Shown piece after piece: positions 48,060-59,653 of a stretch of 64,000 bases of DNA. Under the pieces are notes generated by a model. It was not told where the DNA came from. It did not search any database and saw nothing but the letters and a program-made list of their open reading frames with translations. Source of the stretch: Mangifera indica. Taxonomy: Eukaryota; Streptophyta; Magnoliopsida; Sapindales; Anacardiaceae. Numbering within the stretch: position 1 is the stretch's first letter; each line of letters begins with the position of its first letter. The position numbers were made by a program, and so were the translations under genes. The DNA lies in NCBI RefSeq assembly GCF_011075055.1, contig NC_058154.1, forward strand, positions 5,877,501 through 5,941,500, written 5' to 3'.

Positions 48060-48412
48060 TGAGGGGTAAATGAAATGCCCTTAAGTACAATAATAACAAT
48101 TGAATTATTTGATGTTTGGGGGGCATATTTCATGAGATGTTTCTGACATCCTATAAAAACCATTACATATTAGTTATAACTGACTATGTGTCCAAATGGG
48201 TAGAAACCATAGCGAACCCAACTAAAGATGCAAAAGTGATAATCAAGTTCATAAAAAGAAATATTTTCACTTGTTTTGGCGCACCTAAAGTTGTAATAAA
48301 TGATAGAGGATCACATTTCTATAATTACATGATAGAGAAAATACTAAAGAAATACAACATGACACGAAAGATTACAACACCTTACTATTCACAAACTAGT
48401 AGATAAGACCTA
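48060..48412 (+). pseudogene. Athila-type gypsy integrase core, 3'-truncated
   Basis: ITDYVSKWVETIANPTKDAKVIIKFIKRNIFTCFGAP and VINDRGSHFYN are the integrase core with both Asp residues; PYYSQTSR at 48390-48405 is the last recognisable point, and the catalytic Glu would follow. A stop and unrelated sequence come next, so the rest of the element and its 3' LTR are absent. Confidence 0.85.
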
Positions 48413-49333
48413 TATGATGATAGACAACAAAGTTGAAAGTCGGGAAATATTTTTTGGTTAGTAGTAGAACACATCGTATATTACAAAGACGTATAACTAA
48501 CCTATCACTTTGCATTTTATACTTACATTATATCATTCCTTGAAATGTTTAATAAAATATAAGCGTGATGCTTGCACTTTATACTTAGATTAATTTCAAA
48601 ATCGTTATAGTTGACCTATCGGACAAATTAAGATGGATCTAGATTAGGACATTAGGAGTCTATATCATTTGGGCAAGAACAATAGCACTATCGGCTAAAG
48701 GTAGAACTAAATTAGTAAATAACGGGAATTAGTAGGATAATTAGGATATAAACAGGACTCTACTTACGCGTACTACTATGTCTAGATTGCACTTCTGCTT
48801 TGACCCTATTTAGAGCAAGTTAATTTGAAAAATAATGAATTTTGGTAAGAACTACTCTATCTTGGTCAAATTCTCAATCGTTCAATTTTGATGAAAAATT
48901 CTCTCAGACATAAGGATAAATTCGTTTAATTGTATTTTACTGGATATATCTATATAATATATTAATTATATTAAAATCATATACCCCTCCGACAGGGTTA
49001 ATTTTTAATTACCCACACTTATTATTATTTCATTTTCAATTTTGTAAAATTTTGAACTTGAGATAATAATCATAAAAAACATGTAGGCTTGGATTACTGT
49101 CCAATTTATAATTGTTGGACCCCACATTACCCCTCATTTACCCGCATTCTCGAAAACTTTACCGGAAAAAAAAAATGAGACACAAGTCCGACGAAACACT
49201 CTTGCTTTCTCCCTAACCAGAGAGCCTCTCACCTCATGTTTTACTCTCGCTTCAACAGCACAATCATGACTTGACAAAACCAACGACACAACGCACGGCA
49301 TAAAAAGACAACCCCCAACTTGAAGCTGCAATA
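48413..49333 (+). promoter_or_regulatory. Intergenic DNA and promoter of the F-box gene
   Basis: No coding sequence. 48930-48975 is a TA-rich stretch, 49010-49180 is mixed. No convincing TATA box at the right distance: ATAAAAAG at about 49301 is the only candidate, 50 bases from the ATG. The leader just before the ATG (49310-49351) is A/C-rich, as in many plant 5' UTRs. Start context is GAC ATG GGC, with a purine at -3 and G at +4. Confidence 0.5.
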
Positions 49334-49351
49334 ATAACAACAAACCGAGAC

Positions 49352-51699
49352 ATGGGCGCGTCGCTATCTAACCTTACCGATAACGGTGCGACCCTGGGTC
49401 CGGGACTGGGGGACATACCGGAGAGTTGCGTGGCTTGCGTGTTTTTGTACTTGACTCCCCCGGAGATTTGTAATCTCGCCAGATTAAACCGCGCCTTTCG
49501 TGGTGCGGCGTCGTCGGACTCCGTTTGGGAAAAGAAGCTTCCGCCGAATTATCAAGATCTGCTCTATTTTATGCCCTCTGAACGCTATCAACATTTGTCT
49601 AAAAAAGACATTTTTGCTCTCCTCTCTCGTCCCGTTCTCTTCGACGATGGAAATAAGGTTAGAAATTCTTTTAACAGTTCCACGGATATTTTTGGCCTTT
49701 TTGTTTTTTGGGGGGTGGGGGTGGGGGTGGGAGGGAGTAAGGTTGTGTTAATTGTGAATTTTTTTGCGTTCTTTTTAAGGGGTAATAATTAGGGTTTTGT
49801 AAATTTTATTTGGTTTTATTTTAGCAGGAAGTGTGGATAGATAGAGTTACGGGAAGAGTTTGCATGTCAATATCAGCACAAGCGATGGCAATAACGGGAA
49901 TTGAAGATCGTAGATACTGGAATTGGATTTCTACTGAAGAATCTAGGTTAGATATTAACCGTTTAAACTTAAAATTGCAAGCCTTAGTTTATTGAGTGTG
50001 TCCTAAGCTTGATGTGCCAATAAAATCATTGTACAGTTAAAACCATGTTTACTAAATTATGAAGTGATTTACTCTCTACAATACAAAAGCAAAAATGGCG
50101 TTAGTTTATATTGGTAAAGCTACAATTGAATTATGGACGGCTCCAAATTTAATGTGGGAGAGTCTTCTATCTAAAATTTATCATATTGAAGGCCTGAAGC
50201 ATATATTTGGCTTAAAACTAATCGAGAATCTTTTATTGTAATTTGTTTTTCTCAGATTAGTGAGTTTATCTTTTGGATTCTGGAATAGAAAAGTGAACAA
50301 TTTATTGTTAAATTCAAAATGTGACTTCAAACGGTGTTCTCAAATTTTATTCATTTAATTTGCCAAGTGGCATCCTTTGCTTCTCCAATTGGATTGGGTC
50401 TTCTCAAACTTTAGATATGGTATGACCTAGTCAAATCTTGCACAAGCCTTTCTGACCTGGCCAAATGGTGCTTTGGTTGGTAGTGACCTCAGGTCCCATT
50501 AAATTTTGCTTACATGATCCCTTTAATGTAGACGAGTTTGGCCTAATCGCATCTAACCTTTTTTGTCCTTAATTCTGATACCTTCATCATTCTCTATGAA
50601 ACTTTCTCTTAAGCAGTGTGGATTATGTTAGTGTCTAGCTTCATACCATTTTTCTTTTTGTGATTTATGTATGTGTTTCCTCTCCATCAATGGAATACTT
50701 AGCCTTTTATATTCTACTATTACTGAATAAATTTTGTTGTATTACCCAGGCAGATATTTTCTTGGATGACTTTCTGTCTTTAATTTGCGCTAAATAAATT
50801 AGATTTTATTTTATGTCCTGATTTTCCAATACATTGAACTATAGTGTTTTCATTATATTAAAGTTGAATGCCTTTTCTTTGCAGGGAAAGTTTCTCTTAT
50901 CTTTCTTGAATTCAATTGTTTTTCTCTGCTGAGGTTTTGTTAAGTCTTCAGATGTGTTTGACTTAGAAGAGAGCTATGACTCTGGAATGTATCACATTCT
51001 TGTTAAAATTTAGTTGCTTACCCTTAGATCAAGAAAGCTTGTTAATCTTTTTATGATTCAAGTCATGTTTATGGTAGATTATAGTCTTACTTTTTGGTTT
51101 CCTTATTTGGGCTAGAATTGTGAAATTCTTATTTTTCTTGTATTTTGGAAGGTAGAGTTAGCATTGGAGATTATGTATTATGTGGTATTTTTATGCCACG
51201 TTATGTAGATAGGCTAATGTTGGAATTGGAGATTTCGTTATTGGTGATGCTTTTGTTTTTATTTTGCTTTTTTTGATTTCATTGGATGCTTTAAAAATTT
51301 AAGGCTGTAAATTAGTGGCCTTTTGTTTCTATGTTCTGCTTATAACCATTTAGGTGTACATTATTTTGTTTCTTTGACCTTTGCAGTACTCTTTTGCATA
51401 TTCAACAAATTCTCTACTCAATTAATTGTTGATTAAATTAAGATCATCAACCGTAATTAAAGGTGAAGCAATTCTTGTACGTCCATGTCATATTAGGAGA
51501 TTCAATTCTGAAACATGGGAATATATCTGATTTTAAGCGTGAATTTCTTTTTATCTTTTTTCTTTCTCTGAGGAAGTGGAGGAGGGTTGGTGGTGGTGGA
51601 TAATTCTTGAATGATGTTCCATGATTCTTACTAAGAGTATCAGTTATGTGTAGCTACAGTGCCAATTGCACAACTAAAATGCCTTTTTTTTACGGTTTT

Positions 51700-51730
<31 letters not shown>

Positions 51731-52896
51731 GGCAGTGTTGGTGTTTATAATAAGTGCTAATAGTAATGTGCAGTGATAACACTTTAAAACTTTATGTTGC
51801 ATGTTAAATTTTTCTGAAAAATTCTATTGTACTTGTTTATTGTAAATCATAATCTCCCTGTCAATAGGCAACTTTGATTAATAAGGGGTGTAGGAAGAAA
51901 TGGTATATTTTTCTTATGTGGTGTCTACTTCTATTAGAAATTTATTATATAGGCAGGAGCTCTTAATCTCTGTCTGTTTGACTTGACGGCTTTGAACTCC
52001 TGATCTCAATAGACATATCATGATAGGTATTCATCTCCCAAGGATCCCCACAGATGCTCATCTGGTGTGGAATTCTTTTTATTTTTCTCACTCTGTATAT
52101 GGGCCTCATGGCAGCATGTAAAATTGAGATTGTGGATATGTTCCATTTGCTTGGAGTTTGACTGTCCTTTTTGTTTCTCATAATTACTCTTGCCAAAAGT
52201 AGAGGGGATATGGTCTAATTGCTCTTTTTCATTAATTTTATCACAAATATTTAACCTGTATAAACTTTTGAACATTGTTTTCGGTATTCTTATTGCCTTG
52301 GTGAAAGAAAAGTAGGCTTGCTTTCGCTCACAGGCAATTATTCCATTAATTTGGCAAAATTTGTGTTAGCAAAGTATACTTTTCTACAGATTTTGATGGT
52401 GTGCCTGCTATTTTGCTCTTTTGTTTTGGTCAGATTCCATGTTGTGGCCTACTTGCAACAAATATGGTGGTTTGAGGTAGATGGTGTAGCGAAGTTCCAT
52501 TTTCCCCCTGATGTCTATACTGTGTCATTCAGGCTTCATCTGGGAAGATTTTCCAAAAGGTTGGGATGGCGAGTGTGTAATTTTGAGAACACCCATGGTT
52601 GGGATATAAAGCCTGTACGATTAGAGTTGTCTACTTCAGATGGTCAGCAAGCATCATGTGAATGTTGTTTAGATGAGACTGAACAAGGAGATGCAAATGG
52701 CAACCATAAGCGTGGATGCTGGATAGATTATAAGGTTGGTGAATTTATTGTTACCAACTCAGAAACAGCAACTGAAGTTAGGTTTTCAGTGAAACAGATT
52801 GATTGCACACACTCCAAAGGCGGGCTTTGTGTGGATTCTGTGTTTATCATCCCTAGTCATTTGAAAGAGCGGAAGAGGAAGGGGTTTTTAAAGTAG
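49352..52896 (+). CDS. PP2-A15: F-box protein with PP2 domain (PP2-A15-like)
   Basis: Three exons: 49352-49657, 49828-49946, 52434-52896, joined in frame to 295 residues. Residues about 20-65 form an F-box (IPESCVACVFLYLTPPEICNLARLN), which binds SKP1 and so ties the protein to an SCF ubiquitin ligase. Exon 2 carries GIEDRRYWNWI, and exon 3 begins the phloem-protein-2 domain (YLQQIWWFEVDG, HGWDIKPVR, QIDCTHSKGGLCVDSV), a lectin-like fold thought to recognise glycans or glycoproteins. The N-terminus MGASLS fits an N-myristoylation signal. Donors are both GTTAGA; acceptors end CAG. Length, exon joints and sequence match, from memory, Arabidopsis PP2-A15; PP2-A13 is the near alternative. Substrates are unknown. 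No damage seen. Confidence 0.92.
49658..49827 (+). other. Intron 1 of the F-box gene, with tandem NAGNAG acceptor
   Basis: Donor AAG|GTTAGA. The acceptor region is TTTTAGCAG|GAAGTG: the splice can fall after TAG (49824) or CAG (49827). The first adds one Gln codon between Lys102 and Glu103; the second matches the family, which lacks that Gln. Contains a GT-rich run at about 49709-49735. Confidence 0.85.
49947..52433 (+). other. Intron 2 of the F-box gene (2487 nt)
   Basis: Donor TCTAG|GTTAGA splits an Arg codon; acceptor TTTTGGTCAG|ATTCC completes it. T-rich throughout, as plant introns are. It carries the T14-G23 homopolymer tract at 51696-51732. No transposon ends or coding regions were recognised inside; open frames on either strand (51963-52275) have no domain. 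Confidence 0.85.
51696..51732. repeat. T14-G23 homopolymer block
   Basis: Fourteen T followed by twenty-three G within intron 2. A G run this long is rare in plant DNA and is a possible assembly or sequencing artefact as well as a candidate for quadruplex formation in the transcript. Confidence 0.8.
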
Positions 52897-53007
52897 GTGA
52901 CTCCTGTGAATAATTAGTCAGTTTTGTTTGATTTATACTTTGTGGGGTTTTTTAAAGTAGGTGACTCCTGTCAATTATTGTTCAGTTTTGTTTTGATTTA
53001 TGCTTGT
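52881..53007 (+). repeat. 63-bp tandem duplication across the F-box stop codon
   Basis: Unit 1 from 52881 (GGGGTTTTTAAAGTAGGTGA) and unit 2 from 52944 (GGGGTTTTTTAAAGTAGGTG) share the block through CAGTTTTGTTT-GATTTAT. Unit 1 contains the stop TAG at 52894; unit 2 lies in the 3' UTR. Confidence 0.85.
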
Positions 53008-53330
53008 GTATTGGCTTTGGTTATGCACTCTTGGGGGGAGGGGGCTTAAATCTTTACTGAAAGCAGTATCGTACCACTTTTGTTTAATGATATATCGAAC
53101 TTCTGCAGTAGCTCTCAAGTTTAGAACGACTGGGAGGCTTAGTCTTACTTGTAATTTTCTTGTGCCTGGTGCTGTAGATCTACTTTATATAGGACAATGA
53201 ACCTGACAAGTGATGGTTCTTTACCTTCAGGACTTTTGGGCTATCTTTTGGATGGAGCCCCAATTATTTTGATTAATGTATCATATTGTACATGTTTATT
53301 CAAGTAATAAAATAACATTTTGTATGTTTG
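52897..53330 (+). terminator. 3' UTR and poly(A) signal of the F-box gene
   Basis: T/G-rich 3' region with AATAAA at 53306-53311, preceded by the TGTACATGTTTATT far-upstream-like motif. Cleavage is expected around 53325-53335. An open frame at 53000-53200 is UTR sequence without domains. Confidence 0.6.
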
Positions 53331-53379
53331 AGATAACGTTTTTAGAATCATATAACCGTCACGAGGGAATCAACATGTA

Positions 53380-53830
53380 TTTTAATTGTTAAGACCATAT
53401 GAGTATATTAAGGTGTCATTCTAAAATTGATTGGAGCTACAATATTACTCTTTACTTATGGTACAAATAATATGATAATATTATCATAACGTTGAATAAT
53501 CATATTAAAATATAATATAGATTTCACATATCAAAGTTATTTTGCACATTTAGATACAATTTATGAGTGTTTGTTGATTACAAAGTCCACCAAGCAATCC
53601 ATTAGAGGATTTCGTATAGGTGGTTATGTGTTTATGGAACAAATCCTCTAATAAACAATGGTGTATGCGATCCTTTAACTTAAGATCATTTGCATACTTT
53701 GTGTAATTATCAACCTAGTTTGATAATACCTTAATGTAGTCTTTAAGTTAACAACCACAATGGTAGTGTTTTATTGCATTTGGGTGGTTATGATGTTTTA
53801 TTATAAGTCAAAATATTGGTTTGTGAATTG
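53380..53830 (+). repeat. Diverged copia LTR-A-like fragment
   Basis: The block AACAAATCCTCTAATAAACA through GCGATCCTTTAACTTAAGATC (53638-53690) corresponds to the LTR-A block at 8664-8730 (AATAAAACTACTTAATACCAC, then GTGATCTTTTGATTTAAGG). Surrounding similarity is weak; ends not defined. 53830-54221 shows nothing recognisable. Confidence 0.4.
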
Positions 53831-54221
53831 AGAGTTAAAAGATTGCAAATCAGTTAAGATTTTGCTGATTGTTAACATGAGGAAGACAAAAGTAGGTCAC
53901 ATAAAATGATGAGTTGAAGTAGGATTAAGAAGTTATGGGTGTTCGAGTAGATCCTCTAAAGTCAATCATCTGGTTGATGTAGTGCAATACCTATAGATAC
54001 ATAGTAATACTATTTATATCTTTTTATCAAAGTTTGAGTTAGTGGTTATGAATGTGTATATGATAAAATGTGGTTAAGTTAAAGAGTTTATGAAAGTAGA
54101 TGATTGAATGGTCATTCTTGAAAAGTAAACACCTATTCATATAATGCCAAGTAGATGAATTAGATAATGTATCATGTTATAAGTGGGTGAAGTGATGAAC
54201 GGTCATTTCACTAAGGCTAAT

Positions 54222-55941
54222 TGTAACACCTACATGTTCGTCTCAAGGGCATGGTCATTTTACATGAGTATGATCGCTATATAAATGATTTATGGTGAAT
54301 TAGAAGTCAAAGTTTGATTTTTGAGTGACACATGACCATGCATAGAGAGACCACATCCGTGTGTTATTGCCATGTTAGTCGGATAAAGTGATTTCTACAT
54401 GAAAATTTGAATTAAGTGATACATGATTATGTGTTGTGGACACACACTTGTATATGACATTACACAATTTCATTTTTAAGAGGTATGATGGTTATGTTTT
54501 AGGGATTTTAATCCTTATCCAAACACACGAGTTTGACTAAAAGCGAGAGAGACAACTTAAGTCTAATCACCCAATCTTCCTATGGTAACTTCGACGACAT
54601 TTTTCAGCGAAGGAAGAAGTGGCAATTGTAGAAGGAAAGAGGCTTGTTGCTTAATTATGATCCTGCAACCTTGATCAGAGGTAAGTAGGGTTTAATTTAC
54701 TTCTGTTTACGCAAGAATTATGGTGGATTAAAAGGTCATTAATTTAATGATATGAATGTGTTGATAAACAAACTTGTGTGTGGTTTCACATGTTATTTTA
54801 GGATTTTAGAAGCAATGATGTTTTATGGATGTGATGAATGTTTGTTGTGGTTTCTGCTTATAATGATCATGTTGGTATGATTAGTAGACTTGATGTAATT
54901 AATGTTGAGTATCGATCTTTAATGTGACTAATAATATGGTATTGCTAATGTTGGTGTTATGAGAATTAGAAAGCCTTCCGTATTTAAGAAGGATATTGAT
55001 GTGTAAGAGATCATGCTTGGGATTAGAAGCTGTGTTTAGGGGGACAATATTAATGCTAGAAACTCTTAGATATGGTTTGGAAGATTGAAATTGCATAAAG
55101 ACCAAGTTAGAGTGCAAATTAGGTTGATTTTGTCATTTTTTGGGTTCGATACATGACTATGTGTTATGAGACACACACATGTGTACGTGAAACCTAGAAA
55201 ACAAATTAAGCTTTTTGACAATTCGATGATCATTAGATGTTGTTGACCATTGAACGGTCAACTAGGGCATTAAGATTGCCAGTGTATGACTTTTGCACGA
55301 TCATATGTGGGGTGAAATGATCATAATACACCTAAGAAGTGGAACGGTTGAGGTAAGTTAAGTTTGGAAAACATTCTAACTATAGAAAATGGGTATACCC
55401 CCATGTTTCATGAAGCAACATAGTTGTGTATGGTTGAATTTGCTGACATAGGGAGAAGCCACGAGTAGAGCAAGTTGTGTATGATTTAAAGGAGTTACAC
55501 ACCTATATGTAATGAATAGTAGAGACACGCCCTTGAGGGGATTGTCGTGTCTCATGCACAAGGATGATCATGCTCGTGTATCCTAGAGAAAATGCACATG
55601 TATGAAGGGTATAATAAAGAAAGAAAAAAGGAAGTAGGCTAGAGATTGAGTGGTCGCGCTGAGAGAAAGTATAGGGATCCTGGTATGCAGTAGTATGCAA
55701 TGTGCCCGAGAGATAAGATTTTAAAGAGGTGTAAGATATGAATAAAGTGAAAGCTATGATGAGCCAAAGATGATCTGAGGTTGGAGATGCATGCAAAACG
55801 TTATAGGAACATTGTGAGGGGGGTATTATAAGTACATATTCCCTACAATGCACATAGTAAAACATGTTCGTAGTAGGATACAATATCCACAACAGGGTAC
55901 TTACTCATAATAGAGCCTAGTTAATACTATGATTTAGAGTA
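54222..55941 (+). repeat. Gypsy LTR, 3' end cut by copia A
   Basis: Begins TGTAACACCTAC, a typical gypsy LTR start. It contains several words on the theme ACACATGACCATG / CACACATGTGT in both orientations (54335-54460, 55145-55190). The stretch 55145-55740 is shared with 10895-11408. Copia LTR-A starts at 55942, and the LTR end is not seen. Open frames on the minus strand (55376-55892) are chance. Confidence 0.6.
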
Positions 55942-57036
55942 TGTTAGGTTAGGTGTCCTAGAGTCAATCGAATGTGGCATTTGTGAACATAATTTTATAT
56001 TAATAATTAATAAATTATTTATTTCTATTCAATTCATATGTTGTCTATTTATATAATCATATAAATAACATGTCTTTAGAATGGTAGAATTATGACGAGG
56101 GATTAGATGACTAATCATAGAAACTTTATGTACACTTTTAGTGGTCATTTTAGTAACGTCTATAATCCCGATATTACAATAAACAAAGACACGTGTAATG
56201 ATAAAGGGATTATCATAATGTTGAGTGACTTCACCAAAAGTGGCAAAAGTTCTCACATGTCAAAACTGTTATAGATAGCTTGGTGTAAAACATGAGTACA
56301 CATTATAGATATGTTTATCAGACTGATCTGACTAGAGGATATCCAATAGATGGTTGTTTACTGTTTATAAAATAAATCTTTCAAATACCACTGGTGCATG
56401 TGATTTTTTGACTTGAGGTTACTAGATTGTCTTGTGTAAAGATTGATATGGTGAAAAGTTATCCAATGGGTCGTCGTAATTGGGATAACTATAAAGGTAG
56501 TAATCAACCTTATTGTGAGATAAATAGAGGCTATAGTTGATCGATAAAGGATTTGTCACTTCTAAGCACAGGGAAAGATATCTCATATAAAAATACTGAA
56601 TGACATCTATGACAACTTGAATCTATGCCCATTGTAGGATAAGGTTTTAACTTAATCCATGGTAGTCATTGATGTGAATCAATTCATATTGAGAAACTGT
56701 TGAGATAGACACTTTTCTATGTCTCAACCTTGAGAGATATTGGATGACAAAAGGATTAAATTGTACATAACTATGATATTATAAAAACTTAAGAGATGTC
56801 CTCTGTCACTCTGTTGTTCAGGTGGCCACGATGCTTTGCTAGAGGTTAATCTTGGTCTATGTCTAAATTCGATCCGAATTTAAACTCTATCAATTTGATA
56901 GAGAGCTTAAGGGTCACACGCATATAAGAGTTGATTCAAACTCAAAGATAAAGATTATTTGATGATAATTCCGATGTTTAAGGAAAGAGAGAATCTGTTG
57001 ACTGCACTTTGACCAAGGTAAACCTTGGTATGCATG
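55942..57036 (+). repeat. Copia LTR-A, 3'-truncated copy
   Basis: Starts TGTTAGGTTAGGTGTCC at 55942 and follows the solo copy at 8243 block for block. It stops at 57036, before the usual end segment, where an LTR-A in opposite orientation begins. Confidence 0.75.
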
Positions 57037-57479
57037 TGTAAGGTTTTAGGACACCGTTAATTGGTAGTGCAATGAAATTAAAAATTAAAAATTAAAAAAA
57101 ATCAAAGATCCTAAAACCCATCAAGGATACCGGTTTTAATGCATAGTTTCATGATCATATTAAACACACATAAGGTATTTAGAAATTCCACCTACATTGT
57201 TGGCTTCTCTAAGACTTCACATGACTATGTAAAGATCGCTATTCAGTGCTCCTAAGCCAGTGCTTTGGTATCCATATAAAGCATGAATGGGAAGCCATTC
57301 AGAAAGAACGTTGTCAAGGCTTTTATCAACTAGATCTTGGAAATTAGGCCATGACAATGGAAATTTGTGTCAACAAAATTTTAGGCGTAGAGATGTATGT
57401 TTAGGATTGTTGTGTTAAAAAAAAAAACTCAAACTAAACACCTTTATTTTTAAAGTGTTCATAAATAATCTCTCTAACA
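57037..57479 (-). repeat. 3' LTR of copia A2 (internally deleted)
   Basis: Minus-strand LTR-A with intact ends: plus-strand TGTAAGGTTTTAGG at 57037 and, at 57479, the minus-strand start TGTTAGAGAG directly after the purine tract ATTGGGAGA. Only 443 bp: the central two thirds, present at 11409-13025, are missing. The breakpoint lies near 57340. Confidence 0.75.
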
Positions 57480-58784
57480 ATCTCCCAATTGCACTATAAC
57501 TAATTGATCATGTATCTAACACCCAATCCTGCTTTGTGCCTGTCATGCTTCAACTATGATAGAAACTTTGTTAATGGCTTAGCCAAATTGTCATCTATAT
57601 CGATCCTTTTATTTGTATTTCATCTCTCTAAATAATCTCTTTGATAAAATGATATCATCTAAATATGTGTTTAGACCTCTGATTAGACCGTGGCTTCTTT
57701 GCTTAAACAATCACTTTATTACTGTCGCAATAGAGCTTAATCAGCTTAGCAATGCTTAGAACCATTCCAAGTTTTGTTATGAACTTCTTAATCCATACAA
57801 CCTCTTTTGCCACTTCTGAAAGGGTAATGTACTCAGGCTCTATTGTAGAATCACTCACTGTACTTTGCTTGGAGCTTTTCAAACTTACTACATCACTATT
57901 CAATCAAAAAACAAACTCAGATTGTGATTTAGAGTCATCTTGATCAGTTTGGAAACTGGCATCACTGTAGCTTTTAATAGTGAGTTCAAAATCCCCTCTA
58001 TAACCAAAAATGTATCCTTAGTCCTTCTTAGATACTTTAGGATGTTCTTGACAACCATATAGTATTTTTCACTTGGATCATATTGATATCTACTACAAAT
58101 GCTTAAGGCATATGAGACAACAACTCTCGTACATAGCATGACATACATGATTAATTCTATAGCTGAGACATATGAGATCCTACCTATCTTATCTCTCTCA
58201 AATTATGAAGATGGAAACATCTCTTTTGAAAGATATACACTATGGCATATAGATAAAAATCCTTTATTAGATTCCTTCATAAAGAATCTCGTCAAAACCT
58301 TATCTATGTATGTGTTTTGACTTAAGCTTAGTAGCTACGCTTTCTATCTTAGTAAATTTTAATCCCAAAAATGTAGACTGTTTCTCCTAAGTCTTTCATG
58401 GAAAAACACTTAGATAACCAAACCTTTCCTAATTAAAAGTTCAGTAAGTTAATTTTAATAATCAAGATGTCATTAACATGTAATGCTAGAAAAGCAATCA
58501 TGCTCCCACTAACCTTCTTATACATACATGACTTCTCTTTATTTTTTATAAAATCGAACACTCATATAACTTTATCAAAATGAATATTCCAACTTTTAGA
58601 AACCTGCTTAAGCCCATAAATAGATTTTTACAGCTTACATACTTTATTAATTTGTCCAACAAGAATGAAACCATTGGGTTACGCCATATAGACGTCCTCT
58701 ACAATGTTACCATTCAAAAAGGCAGTTTTAATATCCATCTGAAAAATTTCATAGTCATGGTATGCATAAATTAGGGTTTAGGGT

Positions 58785-59653
58785 GGTCAAACGACTATTT
58801 CCCACCCAAACTATGCTGAATTCTCAAAGTTTCCCCCATTAACTATGAAAATACCGTTTACCCATCCATGACCGATTAAATTTAACGGAACTTTAACCCC
58901 TGAAAATTTAATCTCATTTCTCCCTCAAAAAGTTTTAAAACTAACTTTTCTCCCCTAAGCCAAGTTTGAAAAGATTACATTTCCCCCTTAGGGTTTAGTT
59001 TCCAAACCCTTTCACTTTCTCCGGTGTCATCGCTGGCCGTCTCTTCCTCTCGACCATTTCTCTTCCATCGATGACCCTCCTCAACTCTACCCTAACCCAT
59101 CCGATGTTAAGAGAAGTCTTCTGGGAAAAAAAATCACCTTCCCAGATGACGAAGACGAGATCGATCGATCTCGTCTTTATCATCTGGGAAGACAATCGTC
59201 TTCCCAGATGAAGACGACTCGTCTTCCCAGAGGACGATGAGTCATCTCATCTTCGTCTAGGAAGACGATTTCTCTTCCTAGACGACTTCTCTCGACGTTG
59301 GATAGGTTGGGGTAGAGTTAATGAGGGTCGTCGGTGGACGAGAAAAGGTTGGGAGGGAGAGATGGCCCGTGATGACACCGGAGAAAGTGAAGGGGTTTGG
59401 AAATAAACCCTAGGAGGGAAATGTGATCTTTTCAAACTTGGCCTAGGGGAGACAAGTTAGTTTTTTAAATTTTGGGGGGGGGGGGAAATGAAATCATATT
59501 TAAGTTTATTTTTAATATTAAATATAAAATAACGATTTTACCCTCACTACCATTAATTTTAACTGTTGATAGGTGGGTAAACGGTATTTCCATAGTTAAT
59601 GGGAGAAACTTTGAGAATTCAACATAGTTTAGGTGGGAAATAGTCTTTTGGCT
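58785..59653. mobile_element. Foldback Mutator-like MITE, copy 3 (869 bp)
   Basis: Perfect 9-bp target duplication GTTTAGGGT at 58776-58784 and 59654-59662. Left end GGTCAAACGACTATTTCCC; right end reverse-complemented AGCCAAAAGACTATTTCCC. The two arms pair over about 300 bases each (for instance AACTATG at 58809 and its partner near 59625, CAAGTTTGAAAAGAT at 58963 and its partner near 59425). The centre has repeats of the word CTTCCCAGA and its complement (59130-59270), able to fold again. No transposase. It is the best-preserved copy. A 12-13 base G run lies at about 59474. Confidence 0.9.
59130..59290. repeat. Alternating inverted words in the centre of MITE copy 3
   Basis: CTTCCCAGATGA/TCATCTGGGAAG and GAAGACGA/TCGTCTTC recur many times in both orientations, with ATCGATCGATCTCG in the middle. 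It forms the hairpin apex of the foldback element. Confidence 0.75.

Noticed and set aside
49134..49343. Minus-strand frame just upstream of the F-box gene
   Set aside because: Lies in the promoter and leader of the F-box gene; no start context or domain.
55376..55892. 129-residue minus-strand frame and its neighbour
   Set aside because: Inside a gypsy LTR, no domain, and the matching LTR at 10895-11408 does not keep the frame.
58771..58784. Telomere repeat as sign of a chromosome end
   Set aside because: Only about two and a half units, embedded in a copia coding region with retroelements on both sides; interstitial, not terminal.
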